NCBI GenBank assembly: GCA_051252515.1
Contig: JBPOFS010000001.1
Coordinates: 765,940 to 829,939 of the forward strand
DNA: 64,000 bases
Direction: 5' to 3'
Source: UBA5078 sp051252515
Lineage (GTDB): Bacteria; Pseudomonadota; Gammaproteobacteria; Pseudomonadales; Pseudohongiellaceae
In this document: in pieces, positions 26,511 to 34,945 of the stretch
Numbering within the stretch: position 1 is the stretch's first letter
Layout: each line of letters opens with the position of its first letter
The notes under the pieces: generated by a model
What the model was told of the DNA's origin: nothing
The model's database searches: none
The model's input: only the letters and a program-made list of their open reading frames with translations
Made by a program: the position numbers and the translations under genes

Positions 26511-26879
26511 TTAAGCTTTTTGCAAAATTTCGAGTTGCTGCTCAATGTGCGCCTTAGTGCTCGGGGCATCTAGAGCCCCCTGTAAGCCAAGCGAAATCGC
26601 CCATTGAATATCGGACTTTCGAGGATCCTTTGTGACGATAGCCACACGCTTAACTCCATGAGTTTGCAATTGCATTCCTAGCTCAAAGCCATTGCTACTT
26701 TCTGTGAGCAAGCTGACCAAAGCCAAGTCGATCGACAGCCCAGTCAATGTCTCTGGAGAAAGTTCTGCACTGCTACAGGCGTGCACACACCACCCTAAGG
26801 ACTCGATCAACAGGGTGAGATACCGCGCTTGAGTGGGTGAGTCATCAACAAGCAGAAGCGTGTGCATACTGGGAGGCAT
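26511..26879 (-). CDS. PilH-like pseudo-receiver protein
   Basis: A 122-residue single receiver domain like PilH (LLLVDDSPTQARYLTLLIESLG). The acidic pair Asp12-Asp13 is kept, but the phosphoacceptor position is Ser56 (LALVSLL where PilH has VVLMDIVMP) and the conserved Lys is Ala105. It cannot be phosphorylated in the usual way. The start at 26879 overlaps the end of pilG by 35 bases; a second ATG at 26867 is possible, and neither has a strong binding site, suggesting coupling to pilG. It ends nine bases before the chpA-like gene. Confidence 0.8.
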   Translation of the reverse strand: MPPSMHTLLLVDDSPTQARYLTLLIESLGWCVHACSSAELSPETLTGLSIDLALVSLLTESSNGFELGMQLQTHGVKRVAIVTKDPRKSDIQWAISLGLQGALDAPSTKAHIEQQLEILQKA

Positions 26880-27270
26880 CGTCGAATCGAAGCAGTGTTT
26901 GAATAGAGTTAAGGAGGTCCTGCTTTCGCAGTGGTTTGGGGATTAGTTCGCTAGCACCGGCTAGCTCGGCACGCGCTTGCTCAAGAGGGCCTCCATTAGC
27001 GCTCATGAGGACCACTGGAATATGGGCATATTGCGGGTTGGCCGTAATCAACGCGCAAGACTGCAAGCCATCTAGCTCCGGCATGCCAATGTCCATGAAC
27101 ACAATGTCTGGCGGAAACGCCACCAGCTTACACAGGGCATCAAAGCCGTTTTCAGCCACTCTTACATGATAAAGGCGTTGATCGAGCAGTAATTGCGCGT
27201 TCTCACGAACCGTTTTATTGTCATCGACCACTAAGATCTGTACCGCACTGACTTCTTGCCTAGCTTCCAT
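26845..27270 (-). CDS. pilG: PilG-like response regulator
   Basis: A 141-residue single-domain receiver. ENGFDALCKLVAFPPDIVFMDIGMPELDG matches PilG closely, including the DGFDAL and QSCALI segments; the phosphoacceptor Asp60 and the Lys of IPKPLRK are present, so it should be phosphorylatable. I set the start at ATG 27270, seven bases after a GGAGGG site; an ATG five codons upstream overlaps that site. It is divergent from gshB as in Pseudomonas. PilG normally promotes pilus extension and, with FimL/FimV, cAMP synthesis. Confidence 0.85.
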   Translation of the reverse strand: MEARQEVSAVQILVVDDNKTVRENAQLLLDQRLYHVRVAENGFDALCKLVAFPPDIVFMDIGMPELDGLQSCALITANPQYAHIPVVLMSANGGPLEQARAELAGASELIPKPLRKQDLLNSIQTLLRFDDASQYAHASAC

Positions 27271-27403
27271 GCCATTACCCTCCATAAGGTTGTATTAAAG
27301 ATTTAGCACACTTTATCGACCTCTGCCTCTTCGGATGCGTCGATACATCTTCAGACTTGCGTTATGATTCGCGCACACCCCTTAGATTTTAGGCAGACTA
27401 AAG

Positions 27404-28360
27404 ATGAGCATTCGACTTGGCATCGTCATGGACCCAATACAGTCCATCCACTACAAAAAAGACACCAGCCTCGCCATGTTAATGGCCGCGCAGGAGTTAG
27501 GATGGGAATTAAGCTATATGGAGCAATCCGATCTCTATTTACGAGATGGCATTGCGATTGGCTTGATGCGCAAATTGAGTGTCGCTTGGGATGAAAATCA
27601 ATGGTTTACCCTTGGGGAGGCCAGTGAAGAGCCATTAAGTGAGCTAGATGTCATCTTAATGCGCAAAGACCCACCGTTTGATAACGAGTTTATCTACTCC
27701 ACGTACTTGCTTGAACAAGCCGAATCGATGGGCACTCTAGTAGTCAACAAGCCGCAAAGCTTAAGAGACTGTAACGAGAAGCTCTACGCGACTCAGTTTC
27801 CACAATGCTGCCCACCTGTCGCTGTTAGTGGGAACGCTACTATTTTGAAGCGCTTTCATGCAGAGCATGAGGATGTCATCTTCAAGCCATTAGATGGCAT
27901 GGGCGGCTCGTCAATCTTCCGCCTGCGCAAAGATGACCCCAATGTCAGCGTGATCATCGAAACCCTGACTAATCATGGGCGCACGCCGATTATGGCTCAG
28001 CGCTTTATTCCCGAAATCGTTAATGGAGACAAGCGCATACTCCTCATTGACGGTGAGCCTGTCCCCTACGCATTGGCAAGGGTCCCCGCTAAAGGGGAGA
28101 CTCGCGGCAATCTCGCGGCTGGAGGCACCGGCGTCCCACAAGAGCTGTCCGAGCGAGATTTGTGGATTTGTCAGCAAGTCAAAGAAAGCGTCAAAGCAAA
28201 AGGCCTGTTATTTGTTGGGCTAGACGTCATCGGCGACTATTTGACAGAAATCAACGTGACAAGCCCCACCTGTATTCGAGAACTCAATAACGCGTATAAT
28301 CTCGACATCGCAGGCGATCTCATGCGCTGCATTGAAAGCAAGCTTAACGCCCGCTCCTAA
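27404..28360 (+). CDS. gshB: Glutathione synthetase
   Basis: A 318-residue ATP-grasp enzyme that joins gamma-glutamylcysteine and glycine. It opens with IRLGIVMDPIQSIHYKKDT, contains VDVILMRKDPPFDNEFIYSTYLLE (substrate site), VIFKPLDGMGGSSIFRL (ATP-grasp loop) and ends with the metal-binding EINVTSPTCIRELN. The length matches E. coli GshB. It is divergent from pilG with 133 bases between and followed by the tonB-like gene. Confidence 0.97.
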   Translation: MSIRLGIVMDPIQSIHYKKDTSLAMLMAAQELGWELSYMEQSDLYLRDGIAIGLMRKLSVAWDENQWFTLGEASEEPLSELDVILMRKDPPFDNEFIYSTYLLEQAESMGTLVVNKPQSLRDCNEKLYATQFPQCCPPVAVSGNATILKRFHAEHEDVIFKPLDGMGGSSIFRLRKDDPNVSVIIETLTNHGRTPIMAQRFIPEIVNGDKRILLIDGEPVPYALARVPAKGETRGNLAAGGTGVPQELSERDLWICQQVKESVKAKGLLFVGLDVIGDYLTEINVTSPTCIRELNNAYNLDIAGDLMRCIESKLNARS

Positions 28361-28366
28361 GCGGGC
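28349..28366 (+). other. GC-rich hairpin over the gshB stop codon
   Basis: Stem GCCCGCT / AGCGGGC with a 4-base loop spans the gshB stop. No T-run follows, so it is more likely an mRNA-processing or attenuating element between gshB and the tonB-like gene than a full terminator. Confidence 0.4.
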
Positions 28367-28389
28367 ATAAGCCCACACACTCAGGGCCT

Positions 28390-29262
28390 ATGACACAAGA
28401 GACCGATCTTTCCAAAGAGCGCTTTGGCTTTACCATCTTCCTATCAGCATGTTTGCATATCATGCTGATAGCGGGAGTAGGCTTCAGTTACTTGGAAAAG
28501 AGTAACAGTGCGCCTCCTATTGAAATCACGCTCGCTCAGTATCGCAGCGAAGTGGCCCCTGATGAGGCCGACTATATTGCGCAAGAAAACCAAACTGGCA
28601 GCGGGACACTCGATAGCGCTGCCGCTCCGAGCACACCGTTTGCGGCAGACTTCCACGACGAACTAATTCAACAGGTTGACCCCATTGCTCAGGCGCCCGC
28701 TCCAAACAGGCAAACCGAGCCAAACGACATCGAAGTGCTCAGTGCCACACAAGCGGATCAACGCTTCGAGCAACAACTCGAAGAAGAGGCTCCCGAGACC
28801 GACAACCCTTTATCCGAACAAGCGACCCCTGAAGATTTAAGCCTCGCTATCGCAAGCCTTCAAGCTCAGCTAGATATGCAGCAACAAGCCTATGCAAAGC
28901 GTCCTCGCAAATACACAATATCCTCAGCCTCCACACAAAAGCGCCATGACGCGCTGTACCTGGACTCCTGGCGAAAACGTATCGAAGCCGTAGGCAATTT
29001 AAATTATCCAGAACAAGCACGTGCTCAAGAAATATTCGGCAGCCTACGAATGTTAGTCGCATTGCGCCCTAATGGCTCCGTTCAAGAAATACGCATTCTG
29101 CAAAGCTCCGGACACCGTGTTCTCGACGAGGCTGCCATCGATATCGTGCGTATAGCCTCTCCTTTTGATCCGTTCCCAGCAGAGATGTTGGCAGACGTTG
29201 ATATTCTAGAAATTATTCGTACTTGGCGCTTCCATCAAGGAAACTCGTTCAGCAGTCAGTAA
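28390..29262 (+). CDS. TonB-like energy transducer (TonB3/PA0406-type)
   Basis: A 290-residue protein anchored by one N-terminal helix (FTIFLSACLHIMLIAGVGFSYL), followed by an acidic, Pro/Gln-rich linker of about 170 residues and a C-terminal TonB domain (NLNYPEQARAQEIFGSLRMLVALRPNGSVQEIRILQSSG ... WRFHQ). In Pseudomonas the gene at this exact locus (gshB-tonB3-yqgE-ruvX) is needed for normal type IV pilus assembly and twitching. The linker lacks the Pro-Lys/Pro-Glu repeats of classical TonB. AGGG precedes ATG 28390. Confidence 0.88.
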   Translation: MTQETDLSKERFGFTIFLSACLHIMLIAGVGFSYLEKSNSAPPIEITLAQYRSEVAPDEADYIAQENQTGSGTLDSAAAPSTPFAADFHDELIQQVDPIAQAPAPNRQTEPNDIEVLSATQADQRFEQQLEEEAPETDNPLSEQATPEDLSLAIASLQAQLDMQQQAYAKRPRKYTISSASTQKRHDALYLDSWRKRIEAVGNLNYPEQARAQEIFGSLRMLVALRPNGSVQEIRILQSSGHRVLDEAAIDIVRIASPFDPFPAEMLADVDILEIIRTWRFHQGNSFSSQ

Positions 29263-29273
29263 CCTAAAAGAAT

Positions 29274-29891
29274 ATGCCCATTATGAATGTGAAAATTTCA
29301 GATAACCCTTTGTTCGAAATTCCTCCTGGCTCCTTGTCGAACCAATTTCTAATCGCTATGCCCCACTTGGATGACCCCTGGTTTAATCACACCGTTACCT
29401 ATTTATGGCGACACAACGAAGAAGGAGCTTTAGGTATTGTCGTCAATAAGCCCAGCAAACTATTGTTAAGTAAGTTGTTTGCAGAGCTTAAGATCGATTG
29501 CAGCAACCGGATTGGCGACATCGATTTTCATAAGCAATACGTAATGACCGGTGGTCCAGTAGAGGAAAGCAAAGGGTTTATCCTCCACAGCAGCGAGAAA
29601 GAATGGGAGTACACTATTCCCATCACCACAGACCTAAGTATTTCAATGTCCAAAGACATTCTCGTAGACATTGCCAAAGGGGATGGTCCAGAGCAGTACC
29701 TTGTGGCACTGGGCTGCGCCGGGTGGGATGCCGGTCAGCTCGACGAGGAAATCACTAACAATGTATGGCTTACTGTACCCGCTACTCCAGAACTAATATT
29801 TTCTAGCGAGTACGAGAAAAAGGCAGAGGCGTGTGCCGCTACTCTTGGTGTTACTTTGCAACAACTCTCTTCGTTCGCAGGACATTCCTAA
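29274..29891 (+). CDS. yqgE: YqgE/AlgH family protein (DUF179)
   Basis: The 205-residue protein shows the family motifs: NQFLIAMPHLDDPWFNHTVTYLWRHNEEGALGIVVNKP, VMTGGPVEESKGFILH and the C-terminal VALGCAGWDAGQLDEEI. Its biochemical role is still unclear; the family was once implicated in alginate regulation. Its stop overlaps the ruvX start by one base (TAATG), so the pair is coupled as in most gammaproteobacteria. An alternative ATG at 29283 is possible. Confidence 0.95.
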   Translation: MPIMNVKISDNPLFEIPPGSLSNQFLIAMPHLDDPWFNHTVTYLWRHNEEGALGIVVNKPSKLLLSKLFAELKIDCSNRIGDIDFHKQYVMTGGPVEESKGFILHSSEKEWEYTIPITTDLSISMSKDILVDIAKGDGPEQYLVALGCAGWDAGQLDEEITNNVWLTVPATPELIFSSEYEKKAEACAATLGVTLQQLSSFAGHS

Positions 29892-30340
29892 TGGACACTT
29901 TGCCCGCCAAGAAAACTAAAGAGCTATCGGTTCTCGGTTTCGACTACGGAACCAAAAGAATTGGAGTCGCCGCAGGGCAAAGCATCACTAGCAAAGCCAG
30001 TGCACTTAATGCTATTGCAGCTAAAGACGGGATTCCAGATTGGGAAGCGTTAGATGCCTTAGTGGCACAGTGGGAGCCAGACGTTTTTGTTGTGGGGCTA
30101 CCCTATAACATGGATGACAGTGAGAGTGATATTTTGCGACGGGCAAGAAAGTTCGGCAACAGGCTCAATGGCCGTTACGAAAAACCCTGCTTCGGAATAG
30201 ATGAACGATTAAGCTCTTTTGAGGCTCGCGGACAACTGATGCGAGGCGAATCAAAAGCGCAGCTTGATTGTCTTGCTGCGCAACTGATTCTGGAAACCTG
30301 GCTGCAAAGTTTTGCCGAAAAATTTCCTTCACCGCTTTAG
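29891..30340 (+). CDS. ruvX: Putative pre-16S rRNA nuclease RuvX (YqgF)
   Basis: A 149-residue RNase H-like fold: VLGFDYGTKRIGVA has the first catalytic Asp, VVGLPYNMDD is the second strand, and IDERLSSFEARG gives the remaining acidic residues. It processes the 5' end of 16S rRNA. The start ATG 29891 overlaps the yqgE stop. The 3' end overlaps the convergent pilT stop by four bases. Confidence 0.95.
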   Translation: MDTLPAKKTKELSVLGFDYGTKRIGVAAGQSITSKASALNAIAAKDGIPDWEALDALVAQWEPDVFVVGLPYNMDDSESDILRRARKFGNRLNGRYEKPCFGIDERLSSFEARGQLMRGESKAQLDCLAAQLILETWLQSFAEKFPSPL

Positions 30341-31371
30341 AAAGAGTCAGGAGTTTTTGCTTTCGCTTTAGCGGCGTCTTTTGTGATCACACCTTTCTGC
30401 ACTAATTCTTTCAAACTTTGATCAAGCGTCTTCATGCCGTGCGCGGATCCGGTTTGAATTGCCGAATACATTTGCGCCACTTTATCTTCGCGAATCAAAT
30501 TTCGAATTGCCGGTGTACCGATCATGATTTCATGAACTGCGACACGGCCGCCTCCAGTCTTTTTCAATAGCGCTTGCGACACTACCGCCTGCAACGATTC
30601 CGACAACATCGATCGCACCATCGATTTCTCAGCGGCTGGGAATACATCAATAATCCTGTCAATGGTTTTTGCAGCGGAGGTCGTATGCAAAGTACCAAAC
30701 ACTAAGTGACCCGTTTCTGCGGCAGTAAGTGCTAGGCGAATGGTTTCCAGATCTCGCAACTCACCCACCAGAATAATATCTGGATCTTCGCGCAACGCCG
30801 ATCGTAAAGCTTCTGAGAAGCCTAATGTGTCACGATGAACTTCACGTTGATTAACCAAACACTTCTTACTCTCGTGAACAAATTCGATGGGATCCTCGAT
30901 TGTGAGAATATGCTCATAGCGTGTACTGTTCACATAGTCCATCATAGCCGCGAGCGTCGTGCTCTTACCTGAACCTGTCGGCCCCGTTACCACCACTAAG
31001 CCACGGGCCAGATCAGAAACTTGTTTAAACACTGGGCCCATGCCCAACTCTTCCATCGTTAACACTTTGCTAGGAATGGTTCGAAACACAGCGCCAGCAC
31101 CACGATTCTGATTGAACGCGTTGACTCTGAAACGCGCGAGACCTGGCACCTCAAAAGAGAAGTCAGTCTCCATAAATTGTTCATAATCTTTGCGCTGTTT
31201 GTCAGTCATGATTTCATAAATTAGCGCATGCACTTCTTTATGGTCCATTGCCGGCACATTGATCTTACGGATGTCGCCATCAACGCGAATCAAAGGTGGC
31301 ATGCCGGCGGTAAGGTGCAAATCTGAGGCCCCTTGTTTAACACTAAAACCAAGTAATTCGGTGATATCCAT
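30337..31371 (-). CDS. pilT: Type IV pilus retraction ATPase PilT
   Basis: A 344-residue secretion-type ATPase. ASDLHLTAGMPPLIRVDG begins the N-terminal domain, Walker A is VVTGPTGSGKSTTLAAM, the Asp and His boxes (ILTIEDPIEFVH, HLVFGTLHT) and Walker B-like DPDIILVGELRD follow, and the AIRNLIREDKVAQMYSAIQ segment ends in the family C-terminus. All catalytic residues are intact, so active pilus retraction is expected. pilU, usually next to pilT, is not present here. The gene is divergent from yggS. Confidence 0.97.
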   Translation of the reverse strand: MDITELLGFSVKQGASDLHLTAGMPPLIRVDGDIRKINVPAMDHKEVHALIYEIMTDKQRKDYEQFMETDFSFEVPGLARFRVNAFNQNRGAGAVFRTIPSKVLTMEELGMGPVFKQVSDLARGLVVVTGPTGSGKSTTLAAMMDYVNSTRYEHILTIEDPIEFVHESKKCLVNQREVHRDTLGFSEALRSALREDPDIILVGELRDLETIRLALTAAETGHLVFGTLHTTSAAKTIDRIIDVFPAAEKSMVRSMLSESLQAVVSQALLKKTGGGRVAVHEIMIGTPAIRNLIREDKVAQMYSAIQTGSAHGMKTLDQSLKELVQKGVITKDAAKAKAKTPDSF

Positions 31372-31468
31372 TTTTGTGTCAACCCTTTAGAAGTGTGGTC
31401 GCCATGTCATAGCATGGGGCTTTATGATTAATAATCCGAGTCATACCCAACGTCCAGGCGTATCAGCC

Positions 31469-31474
31469 TATAAT
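31469..31474 (+). promoter_or_regulatory. -10 element TATAAT upstream of yggS
   Basis: A perfect TATAAT in the pilT-yggS divergent gap, 71 bases before the chosen yggS start. No convincing -35 is found 16-18 bases upstream, so it may need an activator. Confidence 0.35.
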
Positions 31475-31544
31475 GGTGCTCTTGAATAACGCACACACGC
31501 TCAGTTAGATGCCTTTGGTATCGCAGACTTTATACGGTGAAACT

Positions 31545-32228
31545 ATGCCAAGCATATCAGAAAATATTTCAACAGTTCGCGCCCAGATCGCAAAAGCGGC
31601 GCAAGACTTCGATCGCCCCTTAGATAGCGTCCATTTGCTCGCTGTTAGCAAGACTCAAAGCCCTGAGAAACTGGAACAAGCCTATGCGGCGGGACAGCGC
31701 GAATTTGGGGAGAATTATGTACAAGAGGCGGTAGAGAAGATTACTACTTTAAAAATGCCAGACCTTGTATGGCATTTCATCGGCCCAATCCAATCTAATA
31801 AGACAGCGACAATTGCGGCACATTTCGACTGGGTGCACAGCATTGATAGGCTCAAGGTCGCTCAGCGTTTGAGCGCCCATCGCGCTAGCGCCATGGGCCG
31901 ATTAAAAGTATGTATACAGGTGAATCTTTCTAATGAGCAAAGCAAATCTGGGGTTACGCTAGAGGAAGTCTTGCCGCTGTGCGAACAGATAGAGGCCTTG
32001 CCGCACTTGGAACTTAGGGGCCTAATGGCCATCCCGGCCCCTTGTGAAAGCGAACAAGAACAGCGTCAGGCGTTTCGACCACTTTCTTTATTATTCAAAG
32101 AGTTACAAGCAATATATCCGCATATGGATACGCTATCCATTGGCATGAGCGCTGATTTTGCAGCCGCAATCGCAGAAGGCTCTACAATGGTGCGAGTTGG
32201 ATCCGCTATTTTTGGCGCGAGACATTAA
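31545..32228 (+). CDS. yggS: YggS family PLP homeostasis protein
   Basis: A 227-residue PLP-binding TIM barrel: LLAVSKTQSPE carries the PLP lysine, FGENYVQEA and WHFIGPIQSNK are family hallmarks, and LSIGMSADFAAAIAEGSTMVRVGSAIFG is the phosphate site. It buffers pyridoxal phosphate and has no catalytic activity. I choose ATG 31545 (GGTGA upstream) over an in-frame ATG 12 codons earlier without a binding site. In Pseudomonas yggS also flanks pilT, but proC and yggT, which normally follow, are absent here. Confidence 0.94.
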   Translation: MPSISENISTVRAQIAKAAQDFDRPLDSVHLLAVSKTQSPEKLEQAYAAGQREFGENYVQEAVEKITTLKMPDLVWHFIGPIQSNKTATIAAHFDWVHSIDRLKVAQRLSAHRASAMGRLKVCIQVNLSNEQSKSGVTLEEVLPLCEQIEALPHLELRGLMAIPAPCESEQEQRQAFRPLSLLFKELQAIYPHMDTLSIGMSADFAAAIAEGSTMVRVGSAIFGARH

Positions 32229-32545
32229 GCCCCTAGACTCGCGCTCTCTTTAAGTGCCTGTTTGCAATGCGCACACTCGGATTTAAAGGGGTTCAAGAAA
32301 AACGACTTAACGAAAAACTGGCCATGACAACTGGGGCAGCGCTTAGTCGCAAGATTAGCCCCAAATATTGCATACACCACCATATACACAAGCATGATAC
32401 CGGTGGTTTCGTTGCCTGACTCTAACACCTTCATAACCGCATACACATAGACAGGGAAGGTCCAGAAACACACAAATAAACGGTTTCTTGCTCGTTTAAT
32501 CTGCTTAAGGCGTAGGGTTTTCTCTTGCTCTTGCTGCTCGCTCAT
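32225..32545 (-). CDS. Small membrane protein with zinc-ribbon motif
   Basis: A 106-residue protein: a charged N-terminus, two hydrophobic segments (FVCFWTFPVYVYAVMKVL and TGIMLVYMVVYAIFGANLA) and a C-terminal zinc-ribbon pattern RCPSCHGQFF ... ECAHCKQAL. No family recognised. It converges on yggS with a 4-base overlap. The 285 bases between its start and the next gene hold an AT-rich stretch with no clear promoter match. Confidence 0.7.
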   Translation of the reverse strand: MSEQQEQEKTLRLKQIKRARNRLFVCFWTFPVYVYAVMKVLESGNETTGIMLVYMVVYAIFGANLATKRCPSCHGQFFVKSFFLNPFKSECAHCKQALKESASLGA

Positions 32546-32830
32546 TTCGCTTCAACCTATTCAAGCAGACGACAAGCACACTTCGCTGTCTGCATTTTCT
32601 TGGATTCACGCAGTTTACACGTTGCGCTTTATGATTTTGAGGCCAATTCGGCTTTTTTATTGCCAAACATGTGTTCCAATCGATAAAAGCGCTATGCGCC
32701 ATACTCAGAGGTAGAGAATTACTGTGCTAAACTCAGCGGCGAGAGACAATGCGTCAGAGCAAAAAGCACAGACTGCTACTATAAAAATCTGCCCTCAAAT
32801 AAGCTGAAACAAAGCAGCGATTCATACAAC

Positions 32831-34918
32831 ATGGAACACAAGCCCACAATCAATGTGCTACTAGCCACAGAGCGAGCCTCCCAAAGTGAGCACTTGCTGA
32901 ACCTTTTACGTAAAGAGGGCTATATAGTACATGCCGAACCCCTTAGCGATGAGGCATCACTGCGAGAAAGCCTTCAACAAGGGCGCTGGGATGTTTTGTT
33001 TTTGTTCGCAGGCGCTTCTGAGCTTAACGTGGCACAAATTGACTCAGCCTTAGAGCAAGCCGCACAAGATCTTTGCTTACTATTGATCAGCCCCGCCTCT
33101 GTTGAGGCTGACAAGTTCAGCAGTTTGTCTAGCCAATGGGTACAGTGCTCCGAATCCCTATTCGACACGCCTAATGGCATTGCCTCTTTTTTAACAACAA
33201 CCTCCCGAGAACTCGACAGCCTGTTTACACGGCGTGAGTTACGCAAGATTAGTGTCACCCACAAAGCCCTTGAGCAACGTTATCAATTGCTACTGGAAAA
33301 CGCATCGGATGCAGTAGCCTATTTAAACGAAGGCCTGCATGTATATGCGAACCACGCCTACAGCACTTTATTTGGCTTTGAGTCTGAAGACGAGCTCAAA
33401 CAGCATGCCTTGCTAGATTTGGTCGATGAACGTGATGTCGATACCGTCCGCGAGTACCTCCAGAATGCCTCAGTGCACACTAACACCCCTTGCGTATTCC
33501 TCGGCATCACAGCGCCAAACTCCCGGACTCGCCTCAGCCTTCAGTGCGCTAAGTCTGTATATAACAATGAAGTGATACTGCAAGTATTGCTGCGCTTGGC
33601 AAGCGGAAACCCAGATCAACAACAGAGAATTAAAAGCCAAGAAGGTCGAGACCTGCTGACAGATCTTCTTAATCGCAATGCCATCAATACCCTCATAGAT
33701 TTGGCCATCGCCAATAGCGTTTATGAACAGCGCAACAGCGCCGTGTTACTTCTAAAGATCGAAGAGTTTGATGATTTGGAAGTTGTTGCCGCCAAATCAA
33801 CAGTGAACGCATTGTTAGCCGATGCAAGCAAAGTCTTGCAAAAAAACGTGCCAGAAGATGCAAGCATTGGACATTACGGCGAAGGTGAGTTCGTCATATT
33901 GTTAAGCCATGAAACAGAATTTGCTCAAGATCAATTTCTAGCGTCTCTTACTGACACACTCAACACTTGGTTGAAAGCCCACTCAATACAAGGAACGTCA
34001 TTAAGCTTTTCCGCAGGAATGGCGGTAGTCAACGAGCTCTCTCCTTCCTCAAACGTTGTTATCGATCGAGCCCGGCACAACCTCACGATACGATCTAGCT
34101 TGCTGAACATTAATGAGCTGCCTCTTACCGATCCATACGGAACGGCAGATGAAATGTTCGAACGCTTACAAGAAGCGTTTGCACAGGAGGATTTCTTATT
34201 AGTATTCCAACCTGTGGTCAACCTCAAAGAAGATGGCGTTGAGCATTACGAAGTGCGAATTCGACTACAAGATCATGAAAACTTAATTTACCCGCCACGG
34301 TTCCTAGAACTTGCTAATCAGCACGGGCTCGGAGAACGCATTGACCGATGGGTATGTTCACAGTCTTTGAACCTGTTACGAGATCGCAACAGCGAAACAT
34401 TAAAGCTCACCATCAACTTAACTCATAATTCGATCATCAGCAGCGAATTCCTGCCTTGGTTGCTCAAAGCAATGCAGCAGGAGAACATCGCCGCAAATCA
34501 GATAAGCCTGCAGATTAGTGAGCTCGATATCGCCAGCTCGCCCACGCAAGTGCAAAAATTTTGCGAACAAATGAAGTCGTTCGGATTCAGCTTATCTATT
34601 ACCCATTATGGCTGCACGCTCAGCCCTAGCAATACTATTGCTTTAGAGATGGCGTCTATTATTAAGCTCGACCGCTCACTGCTTGATAAAATTGACACAG
34701 ATTTAGCGCAACGCGAGAAACTCAACACCACGGTCAGCAGCCTTCATGCCCGCGGGCTATTAGTGATCGCTCCGATGATCGACAAAATAGATCTCCTGCC
34801 CTATCTGTGGAAAGCCAATATAAATTTTGTGCAAGGCAACTGCTTGCAAGAACCCAGTGAAAATATGGACTTTTCCTTTGTACAAGATGAAGAACTCACC
34901 CTGGATTCTTTCCATTAA
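32831..34918 (+). CDS. FimX-like c-di-GMP receptor (receiver-like, PAS, degenerate GGDEF and EAL)
   Basis: The 695-residue protein has the size and domain order of FimX: a receiver-like N-terminal domain (about 1-125), PAS (about 140-250, LLENASDAVAYLNEGLHVYANHAY), GGDEF-like domain (about 270-435) and EAL-like domain (about 445-685). The GGDEF motif is GEGEF (near residue 350), and the EAL motif is EVR in HYEVRIRL (near 472), where P. aeruginosa FimX has EVL. Catalysis is therefore unlikely and c-di-GMP binding probable. FimX localises to the pole and promotes pilus assembly. The location near pilT fits that role. It is 27 bases upstream of the cyclase-like gene. Confidence 0.82.
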   Translation: MEHKPTINVLLATERASQSEHLLNLLRKEGYIVHAEPLSDEASLRESLQQGRWDVLFLFAGASELNVAQIDSALEQAAQDLCLLLISPASVEADKFSSLSSQWVQCSESLFDTPNGIASFLTTTSRELDSLFTRRELRKISVTHKALEQRYQLLLENASDAVAYLNEGLHVYANHAYSTLFGFESEDELKQHALLDLVDERDVDTVREYLQNASVHTNTPCVFLGITAPNSRTRLSLQCAKSVYNNEVILQVLLRLASGNPDQQQRIKSQEGRDLLTDLLNRNAINTLIDLAIANSVYEQRNSAVLLLKIEEFDDLEVVAAKSTVNALLADASKVLQKNVPEDASIGHYGEGEFVILLSHETEFAQDQFLASLTDTLNTWLKAHSIQGTSLSFSAGMAVVNELSPSSNVVIDRARHNLTIRSSLLNINELPLTDPYGTADEMFERLQEAFAQEDFLLVFQPVVNLKEDGVEHYEVRIRLQDHENLIYPPRFLELANQHGLGERIDRWVCSQSLNLLRDRNSETLKLTINLTHNSIISSEFLPWLLKAMQQENIAANQISLQISELDIASSPTQVQKFCEQMKSFGFSLSITHYGCTLSPSNTIALEMASIIKLDRSLLDKIDTDLAQREKLNTTVSSLHARGLLVIAPMIDKIDLLPYLWKANINFVQGNCLQEPSENMDFSFVQDEELTLDSFH

Positions 34919-34945
34919 GAACCGCATAGTTATAGAGAGTATCGA

